Assembly: GCA_020744425.1 (NCBI GenBank)
Contig: JAGMUV010000002.1
Coordinates: forward strand, 4,074,501 to 4,138,500
DNA length: 64,000 bases
DNA from: Dactylonectria macrodidyma
Lineage: Eukaryota; Ascomycota; Sordariomycetes; Hypocreales; Nectriaceae
Direction of reading: 5' to 3'
Shown piece by piece: positions 24,685 through 36,293 of this stretch. The translations under genes and the position numbers were made by a program. Every line of letters begins with the position of its first letter. Position 1 is the first letter of the stretch. A model generated the notes under the pieces. The model was not told the origin of the DNA, made no database searches, and saw nothing but the letters and a program-made list of their open reading frames with translations.

Positions 24685-26787
24685 ATGGATACTGTCCGGG
24701 ACTTTGCCTATGTAGGCCATGAAAACCCGCGTGTTCCCACTTCTCCAAACCTGGATGATGAGCTTTTCGAGTCATGCTTCGACTGGCAGGCTTACTGTGA
24801 TTCTACCCGGCCCTCGGACATCGTCTCAAGCCCCTACTACGGCCGAACGTCCCCCAGGGACCTGAACAAGCTCATCACGGAGATTCCTTCCGTCATTGAT
24901 CATCTCTTTCTTGAAAGACCGGACGCAGAGTTCCTAAGGATGACCACGGCCTTCTCTCCAGATGATGAACAGGCTACTCCGTCTGACTACTCGGGTCAGA
25001 CTCCACCTGAACTCATCCGGGGTGGAAGCACGTCTCCTTCGGATTACTCCGGCTCTATTTTCCTAGACGGGTCCGAAGACGCTCGTCGGCTTCCCGAAGC
25101 TAGCCTTCGAGAGGTCCAGGCCCAAGACGACGAGTGGACGTACCCTCAGACGGTCCCTAACAAGCACGCCACTCGAGGATACCCCCCTCGTCTCCAAGTC
25201 CAGGATGATTCGTACCGGCGCCCATTCGACCAGACTTCAAGTCTCAAGCGCCGCCGCTCCGGAAATACACTGGAAAGAAGACGGGTTATATCTGATCCTA
25301 GTCAGACAGCTGATGTCCGGAAGAGTGGGGCATGCCTCCCGTGCCGGGTCTCTAAGACTCGTGTAAGACATGTCTCAAAACCCCATAAAAGAAACCCAGA
25401 CTGAGCCTGTTTTAGTGCCATGAAAGTGGGGTATGTCCTCCCTGCCGGAAAGCATTCCCAGAACAAAGCCACTTAGTGTGCACTCGTTCGACCCCGGTCA
25501 TGGTGTTGCCCGTGATTGGTAGGACCCCTGGTATGTCGAGACCCCCAACGCCCCCATGTGGATTGAGACATGACAACTAAGACATATATCAGATGTCTGG
25601 TCTGTCAACCCTGTCGAGGAAGAGAGATTCCGCTTGGAGCCTCGATTCTTTATCGGGAAACCCAGGGATATCGCCATCCTCATCTCCTCTCGGGACGTCC
25701 ACAGCCCTGCCCTCCGCGCCACAGTCCAGGCCTATCGGTCACATGACGGTACCGAGGAGAACCCCAGAAAGGCGGCCTTCCCCAGGGAGAGAGTCCCCGG
25801 TCATCATGAGCTTCAGAGATGGGTCGAAGCCCAGATCCAGCGCGAGAGCAGCAGCTCCCACTTCAAGCACTGCTTGCAGAATTTTCTCTATGCCTACTCT
25901 GAAGAGGGACAAGGTCTGCCCAAGGTAAGCACCACATTCTCTATCATCCGGCTCCGTTGTTAACCGTACCATAGCATGGGTTGGTGAGCAAAGTTCATAA
26001 AATGAACTGTTTCTTCAGAATCTGGAGAACACACTCTTTTATGTGCCTTGACCCGAGCAACAACTTGGTCACACTACCATTGTCCGTCCAAGCCGAAGTG
26101 AGGCACATCGCTCGTAAGGCTCTCGAGTCTCTGGAGCACGATGTCTTCAAGCTGTTGGATGACATTATCGCCCAACAGGGACCGCCCAAGAACCAAGACA
26201 AGTTGGCTATCTGGGCGAGCACATGGCAATTACTGTTGATGTACCGAGACCTTTTGAACACCTTCAAGTCCGACATCTCCCGCATGGGGACCCTCAACGA
26301 CCCTGCAGTTGGTATGCAATCCCATCGCATTCCATTGAAAACACAACATACTAACCAGCGACAATAGCTCACGCCAAGTCCTTGTACCAATGGATGAACG
26401 ACAAAGTCTTTTCACTCCTGGCCACCTTCTACCACTACCAGTTCCGAACAAAGAAGAGCCTGGAGATGTCGCTAGATTGGCTTAAGTCATCCAGCTATCC
26501 TTCTCGGGCATGCCATAGTAAGAGAATTCGCAAATGCACCAAGGATATGTTAGGCTCTAGAAATGAGTTGTGTATGTCACCTACCCTGGACCGTTGCAAA
26601 CTCGTACAGTCACTAACTGTCATGCACAGATGAGAGCATTCAGCAGTCTAGGGGTGAGAACGACCGCATCCTTTGCGAGTTGGTTGTCGACCATGAGGTG
26701 AAGAAGCTCAACGCTCGGCGACGAACACCCAAGCCCACCTCCTCAAAGTCAAGAAGCGGCCGTTCGTCCGACGGTTATGATGACTAG
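24685..26787 (+). CDS. Zn(II)2Cys6 transcription factor, tandem copy B
   Basis: Exons 24685-25362, 25416-25518, 25593-25924, 25975-26311, 26368-26571 and 26630-26787 join in frame to 603 residues. The cluster is C217-x2-C220-x6-C227-x5-C233-x2-C236-x11-C248, the same spacing as copy A, and again an intron sits immediately before the third cysteine. The N-terminus is acidic and Ser/Pro-rich, with duplicated PSDYSG motifs, and could be an activation region. The C-terminal part has LAIWASTWQLLLMYRDLL and SLYQWMNDKVFSLLATFYHY, matching the blocks of copy A. Intron phases run 0,1,0,1,1 against 0,1,0,1 in copy A, so one intron was gained or lost. The protein ends in a basic, Ser-rich tail. The gene converges on the Rtg2-like gene, with 181 bp between the stop codons. 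Confidence 0.9.
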
Positions 26788-26968
26788 TAACGGATTACCA
26801 ATTACACTCGTTTTGGATTCCTCCCAAAAAAAAAAGAGAATGAATTATGATAGGACTGGTGGACATCACGATATTACGAAGGTCTCTCTTTTTGTCTCTG
26901 TCTCTCACTGTTTCTATTCCCTCTTCAAGGGTTCTTAGCCTTTGGGCCGGTTGACATGCGCAAACGAA

Positions 26969-28847
26969 TTATGAAAGTAAATTGATGTTGGCGGAAATTA
27001 TGAAGTTGGAGTTTTTCCTGCCCCTCTTTCTGGAGACTCCCTCAATGAAATCAACTAGTTCCTCGAAGTTTATACCCTTGGTAATGCCAGAGGAGGTCAT
27101 TCCAATCGTCAAGACAACCGTACGCTTCTTGCCTTCTGCCATATTGATATCAGATGTGATGCTACATGATTGTTAGTAACATGTTACTCCACGAAGAAAA
27201 GAGGTTACTTACCTGATGGCATTATTCACCTCATCAGCGCTCATCGGCAGGGCTGGTAAAATGGTGGCCACGACGTTAGCCACAGCTCCGATATATCCAG
27301 CCCATAGAGTCGCATCCTTGCTGTAGCTCCTCACGATACCAGTCAAGCTCTTGAAAAGCTTTGCATCCCTAGGCCCAAGATGGCCATCCCATCGCGCCGA
27401 TCCTGTTAGCGCCAGTAGGGCCCTACCGAGATGCGTCAAGCCGGGAGCGTCAGGATCGCGTTGAACCGCATTGTTCAGGGCGAAGGCGGCGTTTGCATCG
27501 TCGTCATATCCGCTGCGGCCCCATATATCGCGGACAAACACATTATCTAAGCCGGCAGTGAAGATGGTGGGCGTCTCGGAGAAGTCGACCTGGTTGGGTA
27601 GAGCATCACGCAGGAGCCTCGAGACGGCGTCCAAGGTGGCCCGCTCGTACTCACGGACAGGGGCCAAAACATCGAGAGGGTTGCTCTCCCGGAAATGGGC
27701 TGGCAACATCATCATCAGGGCACCTTGACGGTTTGAGCCGTTGCTAAAGCTGACGTATCCGATGTTGGGCACCGCGTTGATGAAGGCTTCGACGACAGCC
27801 ACGATGGCCGGGAACTGTTGGCGGCGGCGTTTAGACATGCCAAAGATGCGGCCTTCATACTCTTCGTTGACTCTTGCCATTGTTTTGACGTCCTTGAAAA
27901 GCTCTCCGGGCGCCATATAGGCGTTAATGGAAGCAACAGGATAGGGGCAGGCCGTATCATTGTGCATCAGCATGCTGCCGTAGCCCCGAAACCCTCCTCC
28001 GCACATGTATATGTTGACCTTGGCGTCCTTGTTTCCCCCTTCATATGCGTGTCTGATGGCCTTGAGGTCCGAGAACTGGCCGCAAAGCTTGTCATATGCG
28101 TTCAACATCCCATAGTTGAGCACCTCGGACACATCCTTCTTAGAAGAACCCTCTAGCATCTCCATCACCTTCAGGGCTCCAAACTCCAAACTGGATCCCT
28201 TGCTCGCGGAGACTAATGCGTAGTCCTTCTGCCTGGTGTCCATCCAAGTCATCTGGACACTACCGCCGCCCATATCCATAAACAATGCGCCCCCATCAAC
28301 GTTCACCAGGCTACTGCGACAACCCATGACAGCACCAAAAAGTGTCTCAACTAACGGGTGAAGGATACTGACGGTGATGTTCTTGGTCCTCTGCTCAATG
28401 GCAGCGATCATGGCATTCGCGTTGTGGGCACTACGCATGGCCTGTGTCGCAAAGACCATGAACTGGTCGTCTGGCACGCCAAATTGAATCGAGGTCCGCT
28501 TGAAGCGGGAAAGGGTCTCGACAACTTCGTCGATAGTCTCCTCCGGGAAGAGGTTGTTGTTACTGATGAGGACCCCGTAAAGGGAGATGCCTGCACGAAA
28601 CCGGTAGACAGGGAGCAGGAGGCGGGTGGTAGGTTGAGCCAGCGACGTAATGGAAAATCGGATGCCATTGCTAAAATGTCAGCTGAGGTATGATAGTTGA
28701 GCGACAAGTTGAGGAAACACACCTGCCCATGTCGACGATGGCGAACAGCTGGCACTTGGCCTTGGGATTCCATGCTTTGAGCTTCTGTTCGACGTTGCTG
28801 AGGGTAATTGTGTTGTCGGAGATGGAGAGCGAAGATGACCACAACAT
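26969..28847 (-). CDS. RTG2: Ppx/GppA-family protein resembling retrograde regulator Rtg2
   Basis: Minus-strand exons 28847-28723, 28670-27213 and 27161-26969 join in frame to 591 residues, close to the roughly 590 residues of yeast Rtg2. The N-terminal phosphate-binding motif FAIVDMGSNGIRFSIT is at about residues 35-50, and the second motif FMDMGGGSVQMTW at 173-185. Both belong to the actin-like ASKHA fold of exopolyphosphatases and guanosine pentaphosphatases. Rtg2 itself senses mitochondrial state and releases the Rtg1/Rtg3 factors; filamentous fungi often have several members whose function is less clear. The first intron falls inside the glycine-serine of the first motif. The second motif is DMGGGS, nearer bacterial Ppx than the DVAGGS I recall for yeast Rtg2, so phosphatase activity is possible. 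The symbol marks the family resemblance and not proven orthology. Confidence 0.82.
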
Positions 28848-31800
28848 GGTATGTGTGTAGTGCTGAGTTGATTAGAGAGTAAAGATACCTATGATGGATG
28901 GAGCGAAGAAGGGAAGAGCGTAGAGGATAAGGAAGTGGTATCCGGGTTGGTATGAGAGCAAAGATGTGACGAGGTGGAGAGCAGAATAGTTCGTAGTCCA
29001 TTGAGTACTTAAACGGCCTCGTCTTGCTATCATAGCAAAGTCCAAACTTACGCAGTCAGTCCAAAGGATGTCAATAATCCCGATTCTCAACCTCAAGGTT
29101 TGCCTGATCAACCTTGCTTGGAATTAAGGCTTTGTTGGCACCTTGAGGGAAACAAGAGCATACAATCGAGGCTATGTCATCAGGCTCATACGGGCTGGAC
29201 ATTTAGGGTCACGAACCAGCACCAAGTTCCGCATTTGAGGTTGTTAAGGTTAGCCAGAAGAGACCTCAACTGCATGCACATGTTGTTAGTAGAGGTGCCT
29301 GTGTCTTGGTTGGTAACCCTTATAACCTCTCGTCTTCGGCCCAATATCCAAATCGATGAGTCGCCTAGGCAGGTAAACTAAGGCAGTTCCTCTTTGTCAA
29401 TAGTATATAGATCATATGATTTTGACCTTGTTCTTTTGGTGACATTCGTTTCGATCTTGTCCTCATGATGTTATCGTGTCGGCTTTATCTCCTCCGGCGC
29501 TGTATGGTGGCGACGTCACAATGCGGCCCGACACACGTGGATGCAGCTTATCAATACGGCCGCCGATGAGATGGCCTAGAGTGTATGACGAAGCGCCGAG
29601 ATTGCAGGTCAGCAGCGAGAACTAAGAAGAGCAGCATCCCAGACTCCTGGTTCCTCCTTGACGAATACCTGCATGCATGAACTCGGGTGCGAGAAACCCA
29701 TTTTGGCGGCCCCAGGCGAGATGAGAGCCTCTCTTCTTTCAGGTCGGAAGGAAACATAGTAGCTGTTCACCATGGCCAGAGCACCGCAACTCATATACGG
29801 CCACAGGTTGCTTTACATATGTTGTTCAAAATCTAGAATCTGGCAGCTGATTGAAGATGTCACCGCCACAGACTCGCGAGGACAGTATTGTGTGACTGAG
29901 GTTGGTTGCTTCTATGCGCGATGGTTGTTGGCCTGCAGTGCTGCGAACCTCCCTGACCAACGTGCCCTCGCATGTGCATATTAGGTACCTACTTACCTTG
30001 GCATAAGAGCTCTCAGCTAGAACTCCTATTGCCCAGTAGGTACCTCCAACGCCTGTGGGGAGTACTTCCAGTCCAACAATATGCCCGACTGCCGCCAAGC
30101 TGCTTTGAGCAAAGGCCTGGAATCAGACCAGTGGCCACGAGCTTGACTAGGCCGGGTAGAAAGGGCCTGCCGGGTATTGACAGCCCCCAAGCCCCCTTGA
30201 TGCCCACAGAGAATCTACTAAAATATGCCCTGGAATAGACTGGGCTGGGCTGGACTGTCTTCTACCCAAGCAAGCGCCGGCACATGGGACTGACCTTGGT
30301 GAGTTTTGGTGCAGCGGTGAAGGCCTTGATGGCCAGTGCTGGACCCTTGTGAGGAGCTTGAGGAGCTTGAGAAGGTACCTGCGTGGCCCGTCCTGTATGT
30401 CTCAGTCGCCCCCGGCCTGGGCGCTGGATGACAGCGGGCCCAGGCCAGGATAGGCCCACGAAACCTCATCTCCAGGGTTCTTTGAGACAATGCCAACATC
30501 CACCAACAGCAGCCGCGAGCAGGCTCACGCCTCAACACTGTTTGTGTTTGACTTTTTCCAAGCCGGCATGCGCTCTAGAGTGAGTACTTCGTACCTGGAG
30601 AATCCAAAGTACCTGGAGGATCGGATACAGATCCAGGATCGTGACGTCTAGCTGATAATCCTTCCGATAACGTCACCTACTGAGCGAGCAATCGAGATGA
30701 ACATGATATGATGATGCGCTGCGTCGCGCTTCCACCGCGCCTCGCCTCGTTCCAAGGCAGCGGGGAAAGGAGGGCCTTTGTCGATCCTAGCAGCTCAGCC
30801 CATCGGCTCCGCCCATCAGCTCAACTATTGTACGTACGAAGCAGTACATGGCATGTACGGAACACCTAGCCCAGGACCTACCTTGGCTCCAACCCCGTGC
30901 AGGCCAACAACCAGCTCGTCGATGCAGCCATGTATGTACAGAGCATTTGAACGAGGCAAGGAATGCACCCAGGTCCGCAGCAAGCCAACGCACATGCGTC
31001 GCACCAGAGCCCTCTGCGCCGAATCTGATCTGACAGGCGTACAGTTGGCTGTTACTCCGTGAGGCGAATCCACTCATCAAAACAACAAAACGAAGCAAAA
31101 GTAAACAAATAAAGAGAGACACGCGACGTGGAGACTGACGGAGACCTCAACTTGTCGTTCCCGGAAGCGAGAGGAGGCGCAATTCACTGTGGTTGTGTGC
31201 GTGTACCACTCATCGCGCCAAGTAGCATCGGGACGACGACTCCAGGTGGATATTTTTGAAACAAGCACACTTGCGACGGCCCAAGAAAAGACCGGCAGAG
31301 CTGCGGTTTTGGCAGCGTCCGCAAGACGTTGGTCCATTGCAATGGTCAAGAACGACACGCGATGACGGCTGCCAGGGTCGCACAGCTGGTGGATCGAGAT
31401 GTGGCTGGCAAGTGTTATTGAAAGGGGAGGGGGGTGTGGCAGGCTGTTGGTTGACCTTGATGACGGCGACCTTTAATTGCGAAGTGGGAACATTCATTGC
31501 CTGGTCGTAGCTTTCAAGGCGTCAGGTCGAAGCTGCACAGAACTTCTAAGGTACTGTACCTTCGTACGCACCTACATACTTCGTACAGTAGTCTGCGTCT
31601 GCGTGCGCCCCCATTTTGCACCCCCATTCCCGACCGTTGCATTCGTCTGAGGAGGACTGGGGGACTGGGGAGCTGGGGAGGGGACGATGAACATGATCAG
31701 GACATGTCACTTTGACCTAAGAACACCCTATACCACTCGAACAGACACCACTACCACTCATCGATGAGATACCACTCCCGCCCGTCACGATGCCGCTCGC

Positions 31801-32388
31801 CAGGTTGCGGACGGGATAGTGGATTGGGGCCTAGGCTGGATCCAGCTGGGATCGGCATGCCACGGTTCTGTCTGCCCAGAGAGCCATGGTCCCCTGTTCC
31901 ATGCCCTTGCTCAGACTTCAGAGCTCCCACGGGCCACTGTTGAAGGCCATGATCCAGGGTCCCTGCAAGGACCCGGGGAGGAAGGGCACGCACAAGCTTG
32001 ACCTTGGCCTTTTTCTCGGTCGCTCAACCGTCGTCACACAAGGAGCACCGAGCACGGCCATCGGGTTCATTAGCGGGTACGAAACGAAAGAGATGAGGTA
32101 CGAAGGAGAACAGACGGTGATCCAATGTGATCCAATCGTGCTTCACCGCTGCATGTCTCTCTTGTTGTCTGGAACCCGGCGGCGTCTTGTCTCGCGGAGC
32201 GTCCCAGGCCGTCTCCTTAGGCCGTCTCATTCTCATACTCATACCATTCCTGGCCTTTTTCTCCACGGACTTCAATTGAGCAACGAGATCGACCCTGACC
32301 TTGCCTTGTGTTTTGGGGGCGCAACTGGGCTTGGTTGGTTCAAGAAGCCCGAGCCAGTACTGGAGGCCGTACGTAGTATAACAAGCTC

Positions 32389-32446
32389 AGCACCAACACC
32401 AACACCAACAACAACAACAACAACAACAACACCAACAACAACATCG
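32389..32446. repeat. CAA/CAC trinucleotide microsatellite
   Basis: An imperfect run of about nineteen ACA/ACC triplets in intergenic DNA. It keeps one frame open as poly-Thr/Pro and so inflates a spurious open frame. Confidence 0.85.
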
Positions 32447-34004
32447 TACCCGCATCATCAACAACAGCACAGATCATCATGGCATTGGGCAGCTCCTTGG
32501 CTTGTTGTCTCTTTGCTGTGCCATCACATTGGCGTCTTTTCTCTCTGATTTGTCCTCGGTAGGTTTGGGCTGGAACTAGCTGCGATGGGCACTTTTAGGT
32601 TGTATGCCCCTCCTAGGACTCACCCGAGTCTTTCCCAGCAGCGTCATCCAGTAGCGTCTTAGGTAGCATCTTTTCCACACACTCGCTCCAAAGTTCCCAC
32701 ACCCAACATGACAATCCGCTCCCAGCAATCATCACGATCGCCACCAAGGGTTGCTGCTCCTCTATTATAAACACAGGGAAATACTGTAAGAGCTCAGCGT
32801 TGGTGATATATGAAAAGGGAAAAATGGCACGGAGACTCGGCGATGCCGTGCCCGAGGCCGCGGCTGGTCAATTGAGATGGATTTTGGGTTGTAAACGGGT
32901 CTTGTGTGACATGCCATTTTTCGCCAGCTACATGTGACGCGTCCATGCGTGTATTTTTCGCGTCAACCACGACGCGTCTTGGATTGCAGAGATTTCCTCT
33001 TACCATTCTCCCAAGCCTTCCTTCAACCGACCCTGGGCTGGTAAAAAGCTGAACTTTATGGCATTATAAGTGACGGAAGAAGACGGCACACATGTTGAGG
33101 CGATGCCATCATTATGAAGGAGTTCGAATGGGGTCGACCGCGTGATTTCAACCTGCATCCAGTCCCATCCTGCTGCTTCTGCTAGGTACGGGAGCTGCGC
33201 ATCATCACGACCCCTCACTTGGCCGATTTCCCCCATTCCTGGTCCGCCCCAAACAGCCCCGGCCTCTACTGCAGCGATTGCAGCAACTGCAGCAACTCAT
33301 CAGCTGGGTTGTTTCTCTTGCCGCCGACCTGCATTGGCACGTCGCATTCGCCGTTGGCCCAGGTCAATTGGAGCAGCTTTCACACGCCTCCAGGCCCTTA
33401 AAAAAGCCACACTAAGGAGTAGATATCGCTATCCGGACCAGGGACTTTGTTCTTGGAGCCAACCCGAAGCCCGCATGGGAGTCTGGGACCAACCTCCTCC
33501 TCCCGCTGTTCACACCCGGGATACTTCCGGCTATTCATCGATGTGATGGCGCTTGCCATGTTGGATTGTGGCCGCGGATTTGGCCTCGAGCCTCAGCTAC
33601 CCTATCAAGGGGCCAGGCGATGTTGCACCACCAACCACTTTGGGCAAAAACAGAATCCATTGCCAGTTCTTGAGTGCCTTAATCCAGCCCACGAATACAC
33701 ACGTCGTCTCCTTCGTTGGTGCCAAGTGCCCCTCACTGCCAACGCCAACGGCGCGGCCACAAAACACAAAATGCCCCGAGTGACTTGCCCTGACCCGTGG
33801 GGATTCCAGCTGCGCTGGTTGTTTTTTTGTGTCTCACTCTCAATCATAACAACAAGAGCCACTGGCCAGATCCAGCTCTGGTCGCGTTGAATTCCAAACA
33901 ACGCGTCTGGTCTTCCCCATATTGGTCTGGGGGGCTTGCTGAGCCACCGGCCACAGGCTGTCCAACGAGAGAGCTCTCATCGATGCAACTGCTCCTGCTT
34001 GGGC

Positions 34005-34040
34005 GTGTGAGAGGTGTGAGAGGTGTGAGAGGTGTTGAAC
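34005..34040. repeat. Nine-base tandem repeat (GTGTGAGAG)n
   Basis: Three perfect copies of GTGTGAGAG followed by a diverged fourth. It lies in the gene desert and has no evident role. Confidence 0.85.
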
Positions 34041-36293
34041 CTGTACGAATATGCAGCTCCGGCTGTCGTGGTGCGTCCCGCGGCCACTCCCATAGCCACT
34101 CTCACGGTCACTCCCACACGCCTAGCCGTACGATGCATATGCGTATGCGAGGCCCTGGACAAGTCTATACACCCGCTTCCTATTCAGGATGCGATTGATT
34201 GTGAAATTATCCAGAGGTCTCAAGGACGTGTGCAGAGTAGAATGCTCTAGCAGGGTACTAAGCATGCACAACGCACAACGCAAACCAGAGACGCAGGTGT
34301 TCGGTAGGTCATGATAGGCTTGGTAGGGTGCATACTTCACACACTTGGTTCATTGACGTAGCGCAGCCCGTCACATCCCATCACAGAACAGGGAACTGGA
34401 GGAGGTACTACTTCCTCAGGTTGACTCAGGCTGTTACTCTGGACTCCCATATTGCATTCCACCGCCTATTGACTGTTCTGCTCCTTGGCGCTCTCATGAA
34501 TCGTCTGTAGTATTCCTCCGCGCGTACCTACCCTAAGGCACTGTACCCTGCTCCTCCAACTGCCAGCCAAACCTATCCGGTCCGTTTTGCTATCGGGGCC
34601 CCCCTGCTGCCCGTCGGCACGTACCATCGTTGAACTGCCCTCCACCGACTGACCGCCGCTTGATCGCTTCTTGCTATGGGCGCTGCCGGAGTGGACTCTG
34701 TCCAGGGCGTGAGCGTTAGCTCGCTGCGACTGTTGGGGTCTTGTCCCGTCCGGTCGGGGGTGGAAGAGGGGAGCAGGTGAGGATGAGAGGATGAGAGGAT
34801 GAGAGGCGCAGGAGACGCAGAGGACTTGGAGGGGTACGCGGTACAACTGGGATCGAAAGGTACCTGAGGCGTCAATCCTCCCCCAGACCTCCACTTAGTT
34901 CAACCACCTAGCAAGCCCGTCCACAACCGCTGAAAACCCTGGGACAGGGCTTGGCTAGGGATTGAGCAACCACGGGAGGCGCTGGAAGAGTGCCGGTAGG
35001 TGAGGTAGTCGGTGGAGAGGGTGCCTCACGAATACCCGGCCAGCGTCCAGGCACGAAGTACCTGAAGTACCTCACCCCCAGACCGGCCGGCTGGTAGGCT
35101 CTTAGCTCTGTACCCGTAGGTGGTGTCGGCGGTCTGGTAGGGTTCGCGCCACCCGCTGTTCGCTGCCTGTTCGCTGTTGGCCCACCCGGACGGCCCTTGC
35201 GACGGCCCTGGTGTACGCTGGGCTGGGCTGGACTGGGCTGGGCGTGCGCGCTGAAAAAGGTGTGCACTGGAAGGGTAAGGTACCTAGGTGTGCGTCCCAG
35301 CGAGCAGAGAGCCCCCAACACCTTACCGCGTAGGTACCGAGCGAGGTACCTTACCTCTCTAGGAACCCAGTAGGGAAACCCGCACACGCCTGAATGGAAA
35401 GCGTCCCCCCCAATACGGATACATAGCGCAAACCTCCCGCCCGCCACACCCACCCTCACTCCGTCGCCTTTCTTCCCCTTCCTCTTCACCTCTCCCCCAT
35501 TTCTAGTCTCTCGTTTGCGCCCATCCCCCCCCGTGTCCCGTGCCTCTCCTTGCCTCTGCGCCGTCTACCGGCCGGGTGATCTGAGCTGAGCTGTCGATAT
35601 ATTCTTCAACACTCGTACTCTTTGCTCTTTTTAACCGAACCGCTTGTCGACTTGTGTGTCCGTGCCTGTCCGACCTGCGACCTGCGACAACACCACTGCG
35701 ACGGAGCGCGCGCAAGTAAAGAGTCCCATTGTTGCGACCGACAACACCGCCAACTCTTCCAACCTGCCGGCGATAACCACGACACCCATAGCACTACAGA
35801 AACCGGCGACATCGTCAAATTGCTTCGCCTTTTGCTTTTTGTCTTGCCTCGCACATAACCATCAGCTTTCCCCGGCGCGGCTCGAATACTCCACGACTCT
35901 TCGCGACGACAGTCCCATTTTCCTCTGTTTGCTCTCCCACCCCAACCCGTTCCTCAAACTGTGGCCCATTCAGCTTCCTGGCACGTGAACGACGTCAAGA
36001 CGAACAAGCCACGAGCTTCAACCGAACCTGTCGACTGGGTTGACTTTCGTCCAGACTTATTTATAGTCATACCTCGACCCGACATCTGGAGATAACGTTA
36101 AATCGTATTCACCAACCTCCCCCGACATCAACATTCCGCGTGACTCCGACGAAATCCAAGACATTGTCACTACCCGAACCACCCAGCTTGCGTCCTTTGC
36201 TACAGGTGATTGTTACCGCCGTCACCTACTTATAACGCGACTCCGCCTGCTCTGATCGACACGACTACACAACCGAATACCTGCCACTCCATC

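Larger units (their letters stand above)
28848..36293. other. Gene desert with repeats and a long CT-rich leader
   Basis: About 7.4 kb with no supportable gene. The largest open frames (up to 220 codons) have no start context, no domain and heavy simple-sequence content. Contents include a CAA/CAC microsatellite near 32.4 kb, a nine-base tandem repeat at 34.0 kb, an eight-base repeat (ATGAGAGG) at about 34,783-34,806, GGGCTGGGCT runs at 30.24 and 35.22 kb, and many GGTACCT and GTACTTCGTAC-like palindromes. From 35.4 kb the plus strand is very C/T-rich, the usual look of a long fungal 5' leader for the gene at 36294. Confidence 0.6.

Noticed and set aside
31886..32548. 220-codon plus-strand frame
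   Set aside because: Kept open by a CAA/CAC microsatellite; no domain and no neighbouring exon with a matching phase.
30237..35245. GGGCTGGGCTGGACTG runs at 30.24 and 35.22 kb as a possible dispersed element
   Set aside because: Only about 16-20 bases are shared and the flanks differ, so this is simple sequence and not an element.
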